Assembly (NCBI GenBank): GCA_944739405.2
Contig: OX123196.2
Span: 54,722,196-54,786,195, forward strand
Length of the DNA stretch: 64,000 bases
Source: Euclidia mi
Lineage: Eukaryota; Arthropoda; Insecta; Lepidoptera; Erebidae
Reading direction: 5' to 3'
The position numbers were made by a program, and so were the translations under genes. Below, one piece after another: positions 45,008 through 55,640 of this stretch. The notes below the pieces were generated by a model that was given only the letters and a program-made list of their open reading frames with translations, made no database searches and was not told the DNA's origin. Every line of letters begins with the position of its first letter. Within the stretch, counting starts at the first letter, position 1.

Positions 45008-45665
45008 TGTGTGCGTACTTCTAACTGGCACCGAACTCAAAAAGTGTTGTTGTTAAAAATATTAGTTTTTCTGCTGCCTAGTGCGAGCATCTTTAGATGT
45101 TGGTAAAGGCTCTTGGAGATTAGTCCATTTACTGACACAACTATCGGCACAATGATCGCCGATCCCACATATCGACAATCTCATGAGCTGGGCCCAAATA
45201 TTTGAACTCCTTCTCTTTTTCTGCTTTTACGAGATTGTTGTCGTGCCATATTGTTATAACGTCTATCAATGCGAGTCGCTTTGCTCGGTCTATCACTACG
45301 ATATCACGCTTATTGGCTACAATAAACCTGTCTGTAATGATAGACCTATACCAGGACAACAACGTACGATAATTTTTTCGAGAACTGGGTCGGGCACAAT
45401 CTGTATCTGTAGTACAGTGAACCAATGAGATTATATTTAAGGACTAGTTGCTGATGGATTATCTTGGCCACTTGATTGTGTCTGTGCAAATACTGGCCAT
45501 TGGCAAAACTCAAACAACCGGATACTATATGTCTGCGAGATTTCCCGGGCTGGTGACATGCCCGCCATATGTCAATCGCACCGTCCCTCAGTATATACTA
45601 TCGACAGTTGTTTGTCATGACAACTTCGTCCATAATTATGAAGACAAAACCTTTGGTTTCACCGA
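45008..45665 (-). pseudogene. LINE fragment, zinc knuckle and restriction-like endonuclease end
   Basis: Reading leftward: a CCHC-type knuckle region (CRACHQPGKSRRHIVSGC, YLHRHNQVAKIIHQQLVLKY), a decayed stretch, then the nuclease-like part (DRFIVANKRDIVVIDRAKR, LALIDV, KYLGPAHEIVDMW) and a tail (IIVPIVVSVNGLISKSL). Order and residues fit the C-terminal restriction-like endonuclease of R2/R4/Dong-type LINEs (PD-(D/E)XK fold); the usual KPD here reads KRD. Frame changes occur near 45150 and 45420. The reverse transcriptase itself is absent. This is a different LINE lineage from the apurinic-endonuclease LINEs elsewhere in the window. Confidence 0.7.
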
Positions 45666-46559
45666 AGAGAATAATAGAAATAAGAGAATAGAATATTAAT
45701 AAAAATTATAACACAAACCTGCAGTACTGCAGGTTTATGTAATTATTTTTATAAAAGTAAAAGACAGAGGAGGACTAGTCTCACCATCAAAATGTATATT
45801 AAATATTTTTAAAGTTTTAGTAAAGGTTGTGCGTCAAGGCGGTGATAGCCTGTGTGCGATAGCCGAAAGTTTGTGATGATCGATGAAAACACTTTTCTTG
45901 AGATATATAATTGTATTCAAGTATACTTATTTTTCAAAGAAATATTGCAGTATAGTTTCTACATCACAATAGTGCAAAGGCTACCTTTTTTTGCAATAAC
46001 TGTCACCCACATCGGCGAATACGTGGGCCGAAGCTAGTCTGTAAAATAAAAGTATCGATAAAGTTATAACGTCACTATGTTTATGCGTCACAATCTTTAT
46101 ACGAATAAATCAAAATGCCTATGAACGAAGTAACAAAGTTTCAAATGAAGTTCTATTAAATTTTTACGGGTAATGGGTCCCCACTACGGTGATCTATGTC
46201 AGACTTTTGAGTGATGGGATTCCTCCGTCTATAACATAATATATATAGTCTAAGAGGTGTCCAAACTTTTACTTCAAAAAATCAAGTTGATCTTTTTAAT
46301 CTCGAATGCAAAAGAGGATGTATATACACACATCAACAAAGTCTAAGCAACACACACAAATTTCAATTTTACAATGTGTTTTCGCATTAAATCCTTAGTA
46401 TTTTCTTATTTATATTATTTTTAATGCTTTTTTGATATTAAACAACTAGTTTCTTTTTTCATCAACATCTTAATTAACAATAATTACGGGTAAGTACTGT
46501 ATGTAGAGTATGTACGTAGTACAAAGTAAGGTGCCTAATCAACTAAACTTAAACTAAAA
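45666..46559. other. No gene; one short palindrome
   Basis: AAACCTGCAGTACTGCAGG at about 45715 belongs to a perfect 22-bp palindrome with an imperfect extension on both sides. Nothing coding. Confidence 0.5.
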
Positions 46560-46690
46560 TTAAATGGTTGTACAAAAATTGCATAATTTAATACAAAGTG
46601 TGGCCTCCTCTATTATTGAGAACTTGCTGGCACCGATTATTCATAGAATCGATGAGATTGTTAATGTTATCCTGCGGCAATCGCTCCCAA
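46560..46690 (-). pseudogene. Tc1-like transposase, C-terminal piece
   Basis: The minus-strand frame reads HWERLPQDNINNLIDSMNNR and VLNNRGGHTLY, the usual end of Tc1 transposases (W..IPQ..I..LI.SM..R...V...GG.T.Y). It lies in the same orientation as the Tc1 sequence at 50006-50755, which lacks exactly this part. Confidence 0.8.
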
Positions 46691-46991
46691 TGAAAGAGCT
46701 ATGGCAGATTTTTAGTTCAATGCACTAAAAGCGTCTTAAAAACTAATGAAATATTTTTATACGCTCTTCCATATTTTAGTCGAATTTAGATAAGGCTAGA
46801 TAAAAAGATTCAAATTAAAAATAGCTATTATGTTAATTGATTTCCGGATTTTCGTAATGGCCATTTCTTTGGTTTGTCAGAAAACCACAGTAAATAATTA
46901 TCTTTCCAAGATAGAATCCTGAATGTTTTTTTTATAGATTAAGAGATTTAAATTGTTCATTAATATGAATAATACTATTTTTTGCTGGTTA

Positions 46992-48256
46992 AAGTACCCG
47001 ACCTGACAAGGAAAACAAAAGAAAATCAAATTATTTTTTTTATTATTTTTCTACATAATCTCCTTTTAGTTCTATGCACTTGGCCCAGCGATGTTCGATA
47101 GCTTCAACACCTTGTTTGTAATGAAATTTGTCGAGCTCGTGAAAATACTCATCAACCGCTGCCTCCACTTCATCATTGCTGGCAAATCTTTTACCAGCAA
47201 GCCATTTTTTTAAATTTGGTAACAAAAAATAATCCGAAGGGGCCAAGTCGGGCGAATAGGGTGCATGAGGAAGTAGTTCGAACTTTAACTCGCGGATTTT
47301 GGTCATGGCCTTGGCACACGTCTGTACTGGTGCATTGTCTTGGTGAAACAAAATTTTTTTTTTCGCCAGGTGCGGTCGTTTTTGACGGATTTGTTCACTT
47401 AATTGATCCAACAGGTTAGCATAATACTTGCCATTGATAGTCCGTCCTTTCTGAAGATAATCTATAAAGATTATCCCACGACAATCCCAAAAAACGGAGG
47501 CCATGACCTTTCCCGCTGATGGAACGGTTTTCGCCTTTTTTGGGGCTGGTTCTCCTCTACGAGTCCATTGCTTCGACTGTTCTTTAGTCTCTGGTGTGAA
47601 ATAATGCACCCACGTTTCATCCATAGTAATAAAACGCCGCAAAAACTCCGCTTTATTATTGTGAAATTTTGCCAAACACTCGGTCGAAATATCTTCGCGA
47701 CGTCGTTTTTGGTCCTCTGTGAGCAATCGCGGCACCCACCTTGCGCACATCTTTTTCATATCCAAATTTTCGGTTAATATGCGATGTACAGCACTTTTTG
47801 AATGCCGTGCCTGCTATGCTAACTCGCGTACTTTCAATCGCCGGTCATCTAATACCATTTTGTGGATTTTTTCAATGGTTTGTGGTATTGTCACTTCATT
47901 TGGTCGACCACATCGATGTTCATCTTCGCAGCTCAAGCGACCTCGTTTAAACTCTGCCACCCAATATTTTACTGTTGTAAACGATGGAGCAGACTCCCCC
48001 AAAGTAGAATCTAGCTCCGCTTTAATATCAGTTGGACTAAAACCTTTCAAATGAAAGTATTGTATCACATAACGATGGCCAATTTTCTCCATGTCTGAAA
48101 ATTTGTTCACAGCGTCAACTATTGATGGCTACTAAACAAAAGACAAACGACGCTACGTGTTCCAATTTCAAATTTAAACTTTATGAAGTATATTATTTTT
48201 AAAAAGAGTATTTATTTGAGATAAAAACCTCTTTAAGTGTGTCAGGTCGGATACTT
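46992..48256 (-). mobile_element. Mariner transposon, full length
   Basis: Inverted ends AAGTACCCGACCTGACA (46992-47008) and, in reverse complement, AAGTATCCGACCTGACA (48240-48256) match at 16 of 17. TA precedes the left end; the right flank is CT, so the target duplication is damaged or the end misplaced. About 1.27 kb, the usual mariner size, with one transposase gene filling the centre. Confidence 0.88.
47043..48110 (-). pseudogene. Mariner transposase with one stop codon
   Basis: 355 codons in one frame, full family length. An N-terminal paired-like helix-turn-helix (HRYVIQYFHLKGFSPTDIKA, TVKYWVAEFKRGR) is followed by the D,D34D core: MDETWVHYF (D near residue 163), FHQDNAPVQT (near 257), and SPDLAPSDYFLLPNL, with 34 residues between the second and third aspartates. 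The linker WVPRLLTEDQKRRR is also typical. The only lesion visible is an in-frame TAG at 47814-47816 after VRELA. It would cut at the inverted ends and insert at TA if the frame were open. Confidence 0.92.
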
Positions 48257-48592
48257 CTGGGACTGCCCTGGTACGTCTATTTTTATGTGGATTTTAAATA
48301 AAGTATATTATTAAAAACTCCTTTCGACATTTAAAGTAGGACTGGGCGTTGACTAAAAGACTGCCATTCAGGGCTATAAAAAAATACAACATGACATTTG
48401 ACATTTCGATTTTTTCCACAACTCGCTAGCCAGTATATCATCTATGTCGCTAGCGCCGCTGCGCTTGTTTGTTTGTGTTCTGTGGTGTTCTGAGTGTTTT
48501 CGTTGCTTTTACCCAGTTTTCTGTCCTACTTTTTTGACCTGGACTGCTCAAAAACTCTGTTTTCGCTTCTTGTTATATGACTCGGACTGTTT

Positions 48593-48910
48593 ATGGACTC
48601 TGATACTCTTTGTGACTTTTGCGTGCTTAAGGATTCCGATAATGCCCTGTTTCTTGGATATTGTTGTGTACTCGGTTTCTACAGCCAAAATGAGTGGTCA
48701 CAGAGTACCTTTGTGAGTGGTCGTGGCCACGGCAGATCCTTTATGACCACACGGATTTTATGTGTTAACTGTAACATGCGTACGCTAGGATGTTGCGCTC
48801 ATGTAATGACCATCGTTTGGTATTTGGGATGGGCAAGACACCAAGAAAATATCTTTGCACCACCTGCCTTTTTAGATGATGTGCTAGTTATAGAGGATGA
48901 TGAAGAATAA
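48593..48910 (+). pseudogene. Small ORF ending in a SWIM-like zinc-binding tail
   Basis: The 105-residue frame begins MDSDTLCDFCVLKDSDNALF. Its second half (RILCVNCNMRTLGCCAHVM, TIVWYLGWARHQENIFAPP) resembles the C-terminal SWIM-like tail seen in some insect transposon-linked proteins (RTVGCC.HV..VIWYLGYARH). It ends VIEDDEE, with the stop codon overlapping an AATAAA polyadenylation signal. I infer an internally deleted gene in which a first exon-like part joins the last part. The element type is not known; assignment from memory of the pattern only. Confidence 0.45.
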
Positions 48911-49403
48911 AATATTGTAAAATGAAATCTTGTGTTTTTACTATCCACCCTACCTTTTTTCCATACAGATTAGGCAACCTGAAACATATTTTTATCCTTG
49001 GTAATCCTATGTAAGTAACACGTTAAGAAAACGTCGTCAGCTCAAGATTTACTACTATTTTACACGACTGCCCAAAAAGGTAGCGTATTTTTTTTGTATA
49101 ATCATAAATCATATTTCATTTATTCATGCATCATAAAATAAAGAATAGATACGGTTATCCGCAAAAGGCTTCGTCAAAATGTCACAGAGAATTATCAGCA
49201 ACATGCTTCATCAAGTGGGTTTAGAGTTCATGTATGTGAGTTTCTTTATGGCGCCATAACTTCTAAATGGCTGAACCGATTTCGATGAGTGGGCTATTGT
49301 TAGAATCCTCACGTGACATAGGCTATATATTTTTTGGGAAATCAGTCGTGTTTTATGTTTCTTTGAAAAACGTTCAGTATGTCAATAAATAGTCAATATT
49401 GAT
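48911..49403. other. No gene; diverged repeat near 49190-49380
   Basis: ATAACTTCTAAATGGCTGAA and CCGATTTCGATGAGTGG are words common in lepidopteran Helitron-like repeats, but no ends were found. Confidence 0.4.
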
Positions 49404-49781
49404 AGCAGATGTTTAAAGCTGCATAATAGTATCTGATTTTAACGACATATCTATGTATGTCATGATAACAGACTTGTCTTTCTATGCACAGAGGAGCTTA
49501 TGATATTTTGTGGTCACAAATCCAAGAAGTGTCCACACCTGGGTTTGCTTAACTTGCGTTATCGTTAATATTGTTTACTAGTGGGCATAAATAGCAGATG
49601 TTTAAAGCTGCATAATAGTAGCTGATTTTAACGACATATCTATGTATGTGATGATAACAGACTTGTCTTTCTATGCACAGAGGAGCTTATGATATTTTGT
49701 GGTCACAAATCCAAGAAGTGTCCACACCTGGGGTTGCTTAACTTGCGTTATCGTTAATATTGTTTACTAGTGGGCATAAAT
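49404..49781 (+). repeat. Two-copy tandem duplication, 189-bp unit
   Basis: 49404-49592 and 49593-49781 differ at only a few positions (for example TATCTG/TAGCTG, GTCATG/GTGATG, GGGTTTG/GGGGTTG). Both end TTTACTAGTGGGCATAAAT. A recent duplication. Confidence 0.95.
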
Positions 49782-50005
49782 AGTATTATGCCATCGAGCT
49801 CCTTCAGTTTTATTTATCAATAAATTATTATTCAATGCAGCAATATACTAAATAGATGGTTAATAATGACATAAACTATAAAACTTCTAAGCATAATAAC
49901 TCAAAAACCTGGCCACCTATAGTTACGATTTTTTTATCCTTAGAATCAACAATATATATTCTACCAAACAAGGTATATTTTATTTACAGATGCTAACTTT
50001 GGTGA
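49782..50005. other. No feature recognised
   Basis: AT-rich, no coding signal. Confidence 0.5.
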
Positions 50006-50755
50006 TTAACTAAAATGATGTATGGGAAGCTGCCATAGCTCTTTGAGTAAGTTCATCAGATGTTGGGTTGTAGTCCCTCCATCAGAGTCCTTTAATACAC
50101 GTCTCTGGAGCATGTCCCATGCATGCTCGATGGGATGGAGGTCTGGCGATTGGGCAGGCCAAGGCAATACCAGGATGTTTTCCCTTGCCAAGTACTCCCG
50201 TGTGTGCAAAGCTGTATGCGAACGCGCCTTGTCATGCATCAACATGAAATCGGAGCCAAGCGTTTATGCGAATGGACGGACATAAGTCCTTAGAACATCC
50301 TCAACGTAATTAACAGCGTTCATGTTACTGTTTACAAAAACGAGCTCAGTTCATCTGTTATTCATAGTACCCGCCAATACCATAACTGTTGAGACGTTGT
50401 ATAGATGCACTTCCTGAGCATACCTCAGTCTTTCAGTATTTCCAGGACGACGGTACACTCTTACCGTTCTAGTATCAGCTTGAACCCAAATCGAGACTCA
50501 TCGCAAAATAAAATTTTATCCCATTGTTCCCATTGGGACCATATAATGTGTTCCCTACACCATTCATTTCGACGAGCGCGATTCCCGTGACGTATCGGTG
50601 GGCACCTAATTGGCCGTCGCGCTCGTAAGCCATACTCATGCAGTCAATTTCGCACAGTTTGGCAGATAACAACAACTCCACTTGAATTTTGTAGCCTTAA
50701 ACCTATCTCTCGGGCGGTTAACATCGGCTGGCGTCTTGCAGTCAGTTGTATGTAG
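50006..50755 (-). pseudogene. Tc1-like transposase, central part
   Basis: Reading leftward: end of the DNA-binding region (QTVRN, LHEYGLRARRP), HIIWSQWEQWDKILFCDESR with the first aspartate, then MHDKARSHTA and SPDLHPIEHAWDML, giving a D34E pair (34 residues between D and E). The frame changes near 50470 and a stop occurs near 50275. It stops at KELWQ; the missing C-terminus lies at 46560-46690, 3.3 kb away in the same orientation, and the N-terminus at 54440-54650. Confidence 0.85.
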
Positions 50756-50938
50756 CAATTTCAATTTCAAGTTTATTGCACTCCACAATGTATATAAAGG
50801 TCTTATAAAAACATAAAATAAGTAACAATTATAAACCCTTTTGGGCACGGCAATTGTAGAAGAAAGGAGGAATATTTTTTAATATTATTAGACTTGGTAT
50901 TTGTTTCTACATAATACATAATGTATATGATAATTAGT

Positions 50939-52695
50939 CTAATTCAGTCTGTAATTAAAAAAATCATTTATATGGTAATAGCATTTATCCAGTAGGAAAT
51001 GTTTTAATTTTTTTACAAAGATGTTGTCTTTTTCTTCGCGTTTTGTTTTTGATGGCAATTTATTGTAGATTTTTATAGACATTACGTAAGGGCTTGATGA
51101 ATGCATTTTTAGTCGCGACGTCAGCAGATTTAATCTATCTGTGTGTCTTAATGAATAATTGATATTTAAGTCTTCTCTTTTTGTGTAAAATTCATAGTAT
51201 TTTCTTACAAATTTGCAGGTTTCCAGAATATTTATACTAGGGAGGGTTAAAATGTGTAGTTTTTGGAATTGTGGTTTGCAGCTATCTTGATTTTCTATTT
51301 TTGTCAGTATGCGTATTAGTTTTTTCTGCATAGTAAAAAGTGCAGGAGCTTCTGTGCAACGTGTACCCATAACGTGACACCATAGTTTAACCATGCGAAG
51401 GCGTAGGCATAGTAGGTTGTCAGAGCGGTTTGCATATCGGTGGTCTTTCTTATTTCTTGGAGTGCATAAGCTGCACTTGATAATTATGAACAGAATTTTC
51501 TTATGTGTGATTTCCAATTTAAATGGGTGTCTATATTTAAACCTAGTAGTGAAAATTCATTTACTGTATCTATCTTTATATTGTTACTAGAGGACGCCAG
51601 CAGCTACGCCTGCATTTTTTTTAATTTACCCGTTTTGGCCGAACCCGTGGGAATTTCGGGAAATCCCTCCTTAGTGCACCCCTACGATCCCCAAGGAACA
51701 TACATGCCAAATTTCAGCTTCCTGCGCCCAATAGTTTTGGCTGTAGCGTGTCTGTCAGTCAGTCAGTAACGCAAGGATTTTATATATTAAGATAGGTGAA
51801 ACTTATATGAAGTGGTGTTTTTTGTGGTGGATGAAAAGTCATAATTTTAGTTTTAGTGTAATTGATTTCAAGATTATGGTCAGTTAACCATTTCTCTGTA
51901 TTATTTAGGAGCGTTTAAAGTTTTTTATTCAGATCTATTGTATTTTTACATGAGATTAAAAGGGAGATATCATCGGCAAACAACACGCATTGTTCTTGAA
52001 TTGAATTGGGTAGGTCGTTAATATATACCAGAAATAGTAAGCATCCGATGACACTGCCCTGAGGTATTGAAGCATTTATAATTTTTTTTGTCGGATCGGA
52101 TATGTTGTATTTCTTTAATATCGTGGTTGAAAAATTCAATCTCTACTTGGTGCTCTCTGTTTTCCAGGTAGGATCGGAACCATTTATGTGCCACTCCTCT
52201 GATACCAATCTGATTTAATTTACTTAATAGTATATTGTATTTGACTCTATCGTATGCTTTAGTCATATCTAATAATATGCCTAATGCATACTCTTTGTTT
52301 TTGATGGTGTTGAGAGCTTCCTGTATATATTTATAGACTGCCAAAGTTGTCGATCGATTCTTTCGAAAGCCATTCTGTGAGTCATGGAATAGGTTGTATT
52401 TCTCGCAAAAGGAGTAAACTTGGGTACACATAGCTTTTTCGAAGATTTTTGAAGCAGTTGGTAGTAAGGCTATGGGACGGTAATTATTTGTATCTGATTT
52501 CGAGTTTTACTTGTGGACTGGTTTGACTATTGCTTTTTTTAGTTGGTCAGGAAAAATCCCTTCTTCAAGTGACTGGTTAACTAGTAGGGAAAATGGCAAG
52601 GTTAATACGTCAGCACATTGTTTAATCAGGTAAGGTGGGATTTCATCGATACCACAACTTTTTTTGTTTTTGAGATTTCTTATAATGTCATACAT
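50939..52695 (-). pseudogene. LINE reverse transcriptase, interrupted by a Helitron
   Basis: Motifs in order: KKSCGIDEIPPYLIKQCADV, QNGFRKNRSTTLAVYKYIQE, LLDMTKAYDRVKYNILLSKL, IPQGSVIGCLLFLVYINDLP, LFADDISLL (catalytic FADD at about 51970). A Helitron follows at 51587-51792. The C-terminal part is at 50939-51517 (VKLWCHVMG, KLIRILT, LTLPSINILETCKFVRKYY, YNKLPSKTK). Frameshifts lie near 52500 and 52140. The motif set fits CR1/jockey-type enzymes. Confidence 0.82.
51587..51792 (-). mobile_element. Non-autonomous Helitron-type repeat, copy 4
   Basis: 206 bp; minus-strand start TCTTAATATATAAAATCC and end CTAG, with A at 51586 and T at 51793. It interrupts the LINE reverse transcriptase, so it is younger than that LINE. 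Confidence 0.88.
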
Positions 52696-53071
52696 TTCAC
52701 GTGGTTCTACCGGTCGTAAAAACTTTGTGTTTTCTACGTGTTGATGAAAGTGATTACAGCTTGGAGTGTCGTTCTTTATTTGACTGTCTTCCTGGCCGAT
52801 AGAGGCGAAAAAAAATTGATAGTGTTTGCTAATTGTTTTGGGTCGGATATTATTGTGTTGTTAAATTTCAGTTTAATATAATTTTTTCATTTTTGGGTTT
52901 TTTGTTTGTGCGTTCATTTATTATGTTCCACATAGTTTTTATTTTATTATTTGATTTTTGCATTTTGTTACTATAATATTTTTTTTTGGATGTGGTAACT
53001 ACATTTTTTAGCATTTATTCGTATTTTTTGTAATAGTTTATAATGGCTGGACTTTAGTTTTATTTAGTTAG

Positions 53072-54440
53072 TTAGTTTGATTTTAGGGTAAGTATTTTTG
53101 TTATTCTTTTGTTTTTACTTGCGAGCTTTATACCTTTCGTTAGCCAGTATTTTTTGTAGTTTGATTTTATTTTTATTTTAGTTCTCGGCATGAATTTATT
53201 TAATGCATTTGTTAGGATTGAGTGAAAAATATTGTAATTTTCATTAATATTTTTGTCAGTGCTTATTATTTCAGACCAATTTTTTTGTCTGTAAGTCATC
53301 TTTAAATTGTTGAATGTTTCTGGTATTAATTAACCGTTTCTTGACATACCACGTACTTGGAGATATGTTTTGAGTTATTTTCATATGAATAATGGTGCCA
53401 TTGTGATCGGAAAACCCAAACTCCTCTACAGTTGTATAAAGTGGAATTTTATTGCTAAAGTTAGTAAAAATTAGATCTAAACATGTAGATGATGTTAAGG
53501 TCGTACGAGTGGGTTCGTTTATATTTTGGGTAAACCTATGCTCTAACATAAGATCTAAAAATGAGTTTGTTCTAGGATTGTTTTCAAATATATTAATATT
53601 AAAATATCCCCATATTATTATGTTATATTTACAATATTTATTATTTATATAATTAAGGGATTTTTTTAATTGGCAGAAAAAAAATTCTTCCTCTTTTCTA
53701 TTCCAGTACTATGTACTGGATTTAATACATTTTCAATAGTTAATTCTATGGCACACATTTCCAAAACATATTCAATAGACATTTCAGAGATATCTTGCTT
53801 CTCAATGTAATCTGACTGGTCTTGAAGCAGTATACAAACACCGCCCCCTGTTCGGTTCTTACGACAGTATGAAGTTACGATTTTATATCCGCTAAATTGA
53901 AGAAGTTCTAGTTTTTCCGGTGATAACCAGGATTCAACAATACATATGGCTTTGAATGTGGTATTTTCTTGAATAAAAGCTTCTATAATATGCTGTTTAT
54001 TAAAAAGGCTTTGGATATTGTGGAATAGAATTTTAGTATGATGGTCGTTGTTTTGTACGAAAGAAATGTCGGAACGAAGGTCGGAACTGCGTGAAGTGGT
54101 TTGAAAATATCCGGTTGTATTTGTTTCCTGTGGAGTACTCATGTCTATCCCTGTTGTTAATTTGCCATCTGTATACAATCTGTTATTTCTAATTATCGCA
54201 TATTGACAATTTTTCATTGCCTTTATCATTTCACTGCGTAGTAACTGTCTTTGTTTTCGAGAATTTTCGTCAATAAATTCAGAAACAGATAAACGTGTTC
54301 CTTTAAAGCAATAACTGTTTTCTGTGACATTTTTAGCTAACCTTTTGCTTAATAATTCCACCACTAATGGACGATTCTTTGTATTTTTCCTGCCAATTCT
54401 ATATATGTTTTCTATGTAACCGGACATATCAACATTCGCC
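53072..54440 (-). pseudogene. LINE ORF1 end and endonuclease
   Basis: The first part is an RNA-binding ORF1 C-terminus (ENIYRIGRKNTKNRPLVVEL, LRSEMIKAMKNCQYAI). After a short spacer the endonuclease reads KILFHNIQSLFNKQHIIEAF, CIVESWL, SGYKIVTSYCRK and GGGVCILL. It continues in another frame at 53271-53549 (PTRTTLTSSTCLDLIFTNF, GFSDHNGTII, the SDH active-site motif) and 53072-53299. At least two frameshifts. Confidence 0.75.
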
Positions 54441-54650
54441 GTGCAACATTTGCCGTGTGGTTGTACACCTACCTCGACCTGGGTGCTGCTCAGCAGGATC
54501 TCCCGTGTTAGTGTAACGCTGATGAAGACGGCAAATAACGCTTCTGTTGATACCAAAATACCGAGAAACCTGAGATTGACTTCTTCCCGCTTGCAACATC
54601 CCTACAGCTCTTTGCATTTCATCTGCGTTCAAATGACGTCGCTCCATCAA
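54440..54650 (-). pseudogene. Tc1-like transposase, N-terminal helix-turn-helix
   Basis: MMERRHLNADEMQRAVGMLQ, SQSQVSRYFGINRSVICRLH and TNTGDPAEQHPGRGRCTTT match the paired-like DNA-binding domain of Tc1 transposases. It breaks off where the inserted LINE begins. Together with 50006-50755 and 46560-46690 it makes one split element. Confidence 0.85.
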
Positions 54651-54857
54651 AATCCAAATTTGTTCAAAAGTTTATTTATTTATTTTGTTGCTTGTTTGTT
54701 AAATCTTCTGTACCTATATAAGTATATAAAATTCTTGCAAGTAGTAATCGGTACTGTAGCTATATGTTATGTAATTATGGTTTACATTCTGCAAACCATT
54801 GTGGCAATCGCGATTCATTTTGGAAATGCTATTGGGCATAAGAAGCCGAAATTAGAC

Positions 54858-54975
54858 ATGTATGTTCCTTGAGGACCGTAGGGTTGCACTAAAAAGAGAT
54901 TACCGGAAATTGCTGCGGGATCGGGCATAATCGGTTAAATTATAAACAAATGTGGGCGTAGCTGCACGCATCCTC
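54858..54975 (+). mobile_element. Decayed Helitron-type fragment
   Basis: ATGTATGTTCCTTGAGGACC, GGGTTGCACTAAAAAG, GTGGGCGTAGCTGC and GCATCCTC match the family in the orientation of 36485-36692. Confidence 0.7.
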
Positions 54976-55074
54976 ATGTATTGTATACACATATAGTCTT
55001 GGATGCAACTTGCTTGAGTCATTCCTTGGCCTCATGATCCGAGGCACGAGGCAAGTAGAAATTAACAATTGAAT

Positions 55075-55290
55075 ACGCATAATTTTAAACAGAACGAAAA
55101 CAAGCAAACCCGTGGTGGTAAGCGATTACTACCACCGACACTTGCAACACCAAAGGAGTCACAAGTGCGTTGCTGTCTGGATAGAAAAAAGATATAGGTA
55201 AAGGGGGAGCAAGATGAAGGAGTTGAAAATGGAAATTGGGCCTTCAGGACTTTCACTCACCGAATGAAACGCAACCGTACAGATATACTT
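55075..55290 (-). mobile_element. Lepidopteran retroposon, truncated inverted copy
   Basis: The reverse complement has GTTGCGTTTCATTCGGTGAG, GCAACGCACTTGTGACTCC and GTAATCGCTTACCACC, matching 37840-38160. Confidence 0.75.
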
Positions 55291-55640
55291 TACGCTTTAT
55301 TTGACAAAGCTTTTCTTCGAACTTAAGTACTGCTCTTTCAACTTTTGTCGCACCGTCCATCCGGCTTCGATACAACGTCTGTCTACTTACTGATTAAACT
55401 TTCTGCTAGGTTAAAGCGATAGACAAATGAAATTACCATGTTGTAAAATATGTGAATGAAACATAATATATTTCATAATTCGAAACATAAAAAATAACTC
55501 AATTTTGAATTAATTAGTTTTATATAATTAACTTCCATTTTACTGGCTCTGCTGTCAACTATCTACCGCTATTGAAATAATGCTACGAAATCATCATCAA
55601 AATAAATTACTACAATACACTCCCAATTACGCAACACCTA
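55291..55640. other. No feature recognised
   Basis: AT-rich, no coding signal. Confidence 0.5.

Larger units (their letters stand above)
50757..54440 (-). mobile_element. CR1-group LINE inserted in the Tc1 element
   Basis: Contains the end of ORF1, an endonuclease and a reverse transcriptase on the minus strand. The 3' end (left) has AATAAA followed by TTGAAATTGAAATTG, a short tandem terminus typical of the CR1 group. Tc1 sequence continues on both sides. A Helitron (51587-51792) lies inside. Many stops and frameshifts. Confidence 0.8.

Noticed and set aside
49404..49781. CRISPR-like or satellite array
   Set aside because: Only two long units without spacers; a simple tandem duplication.
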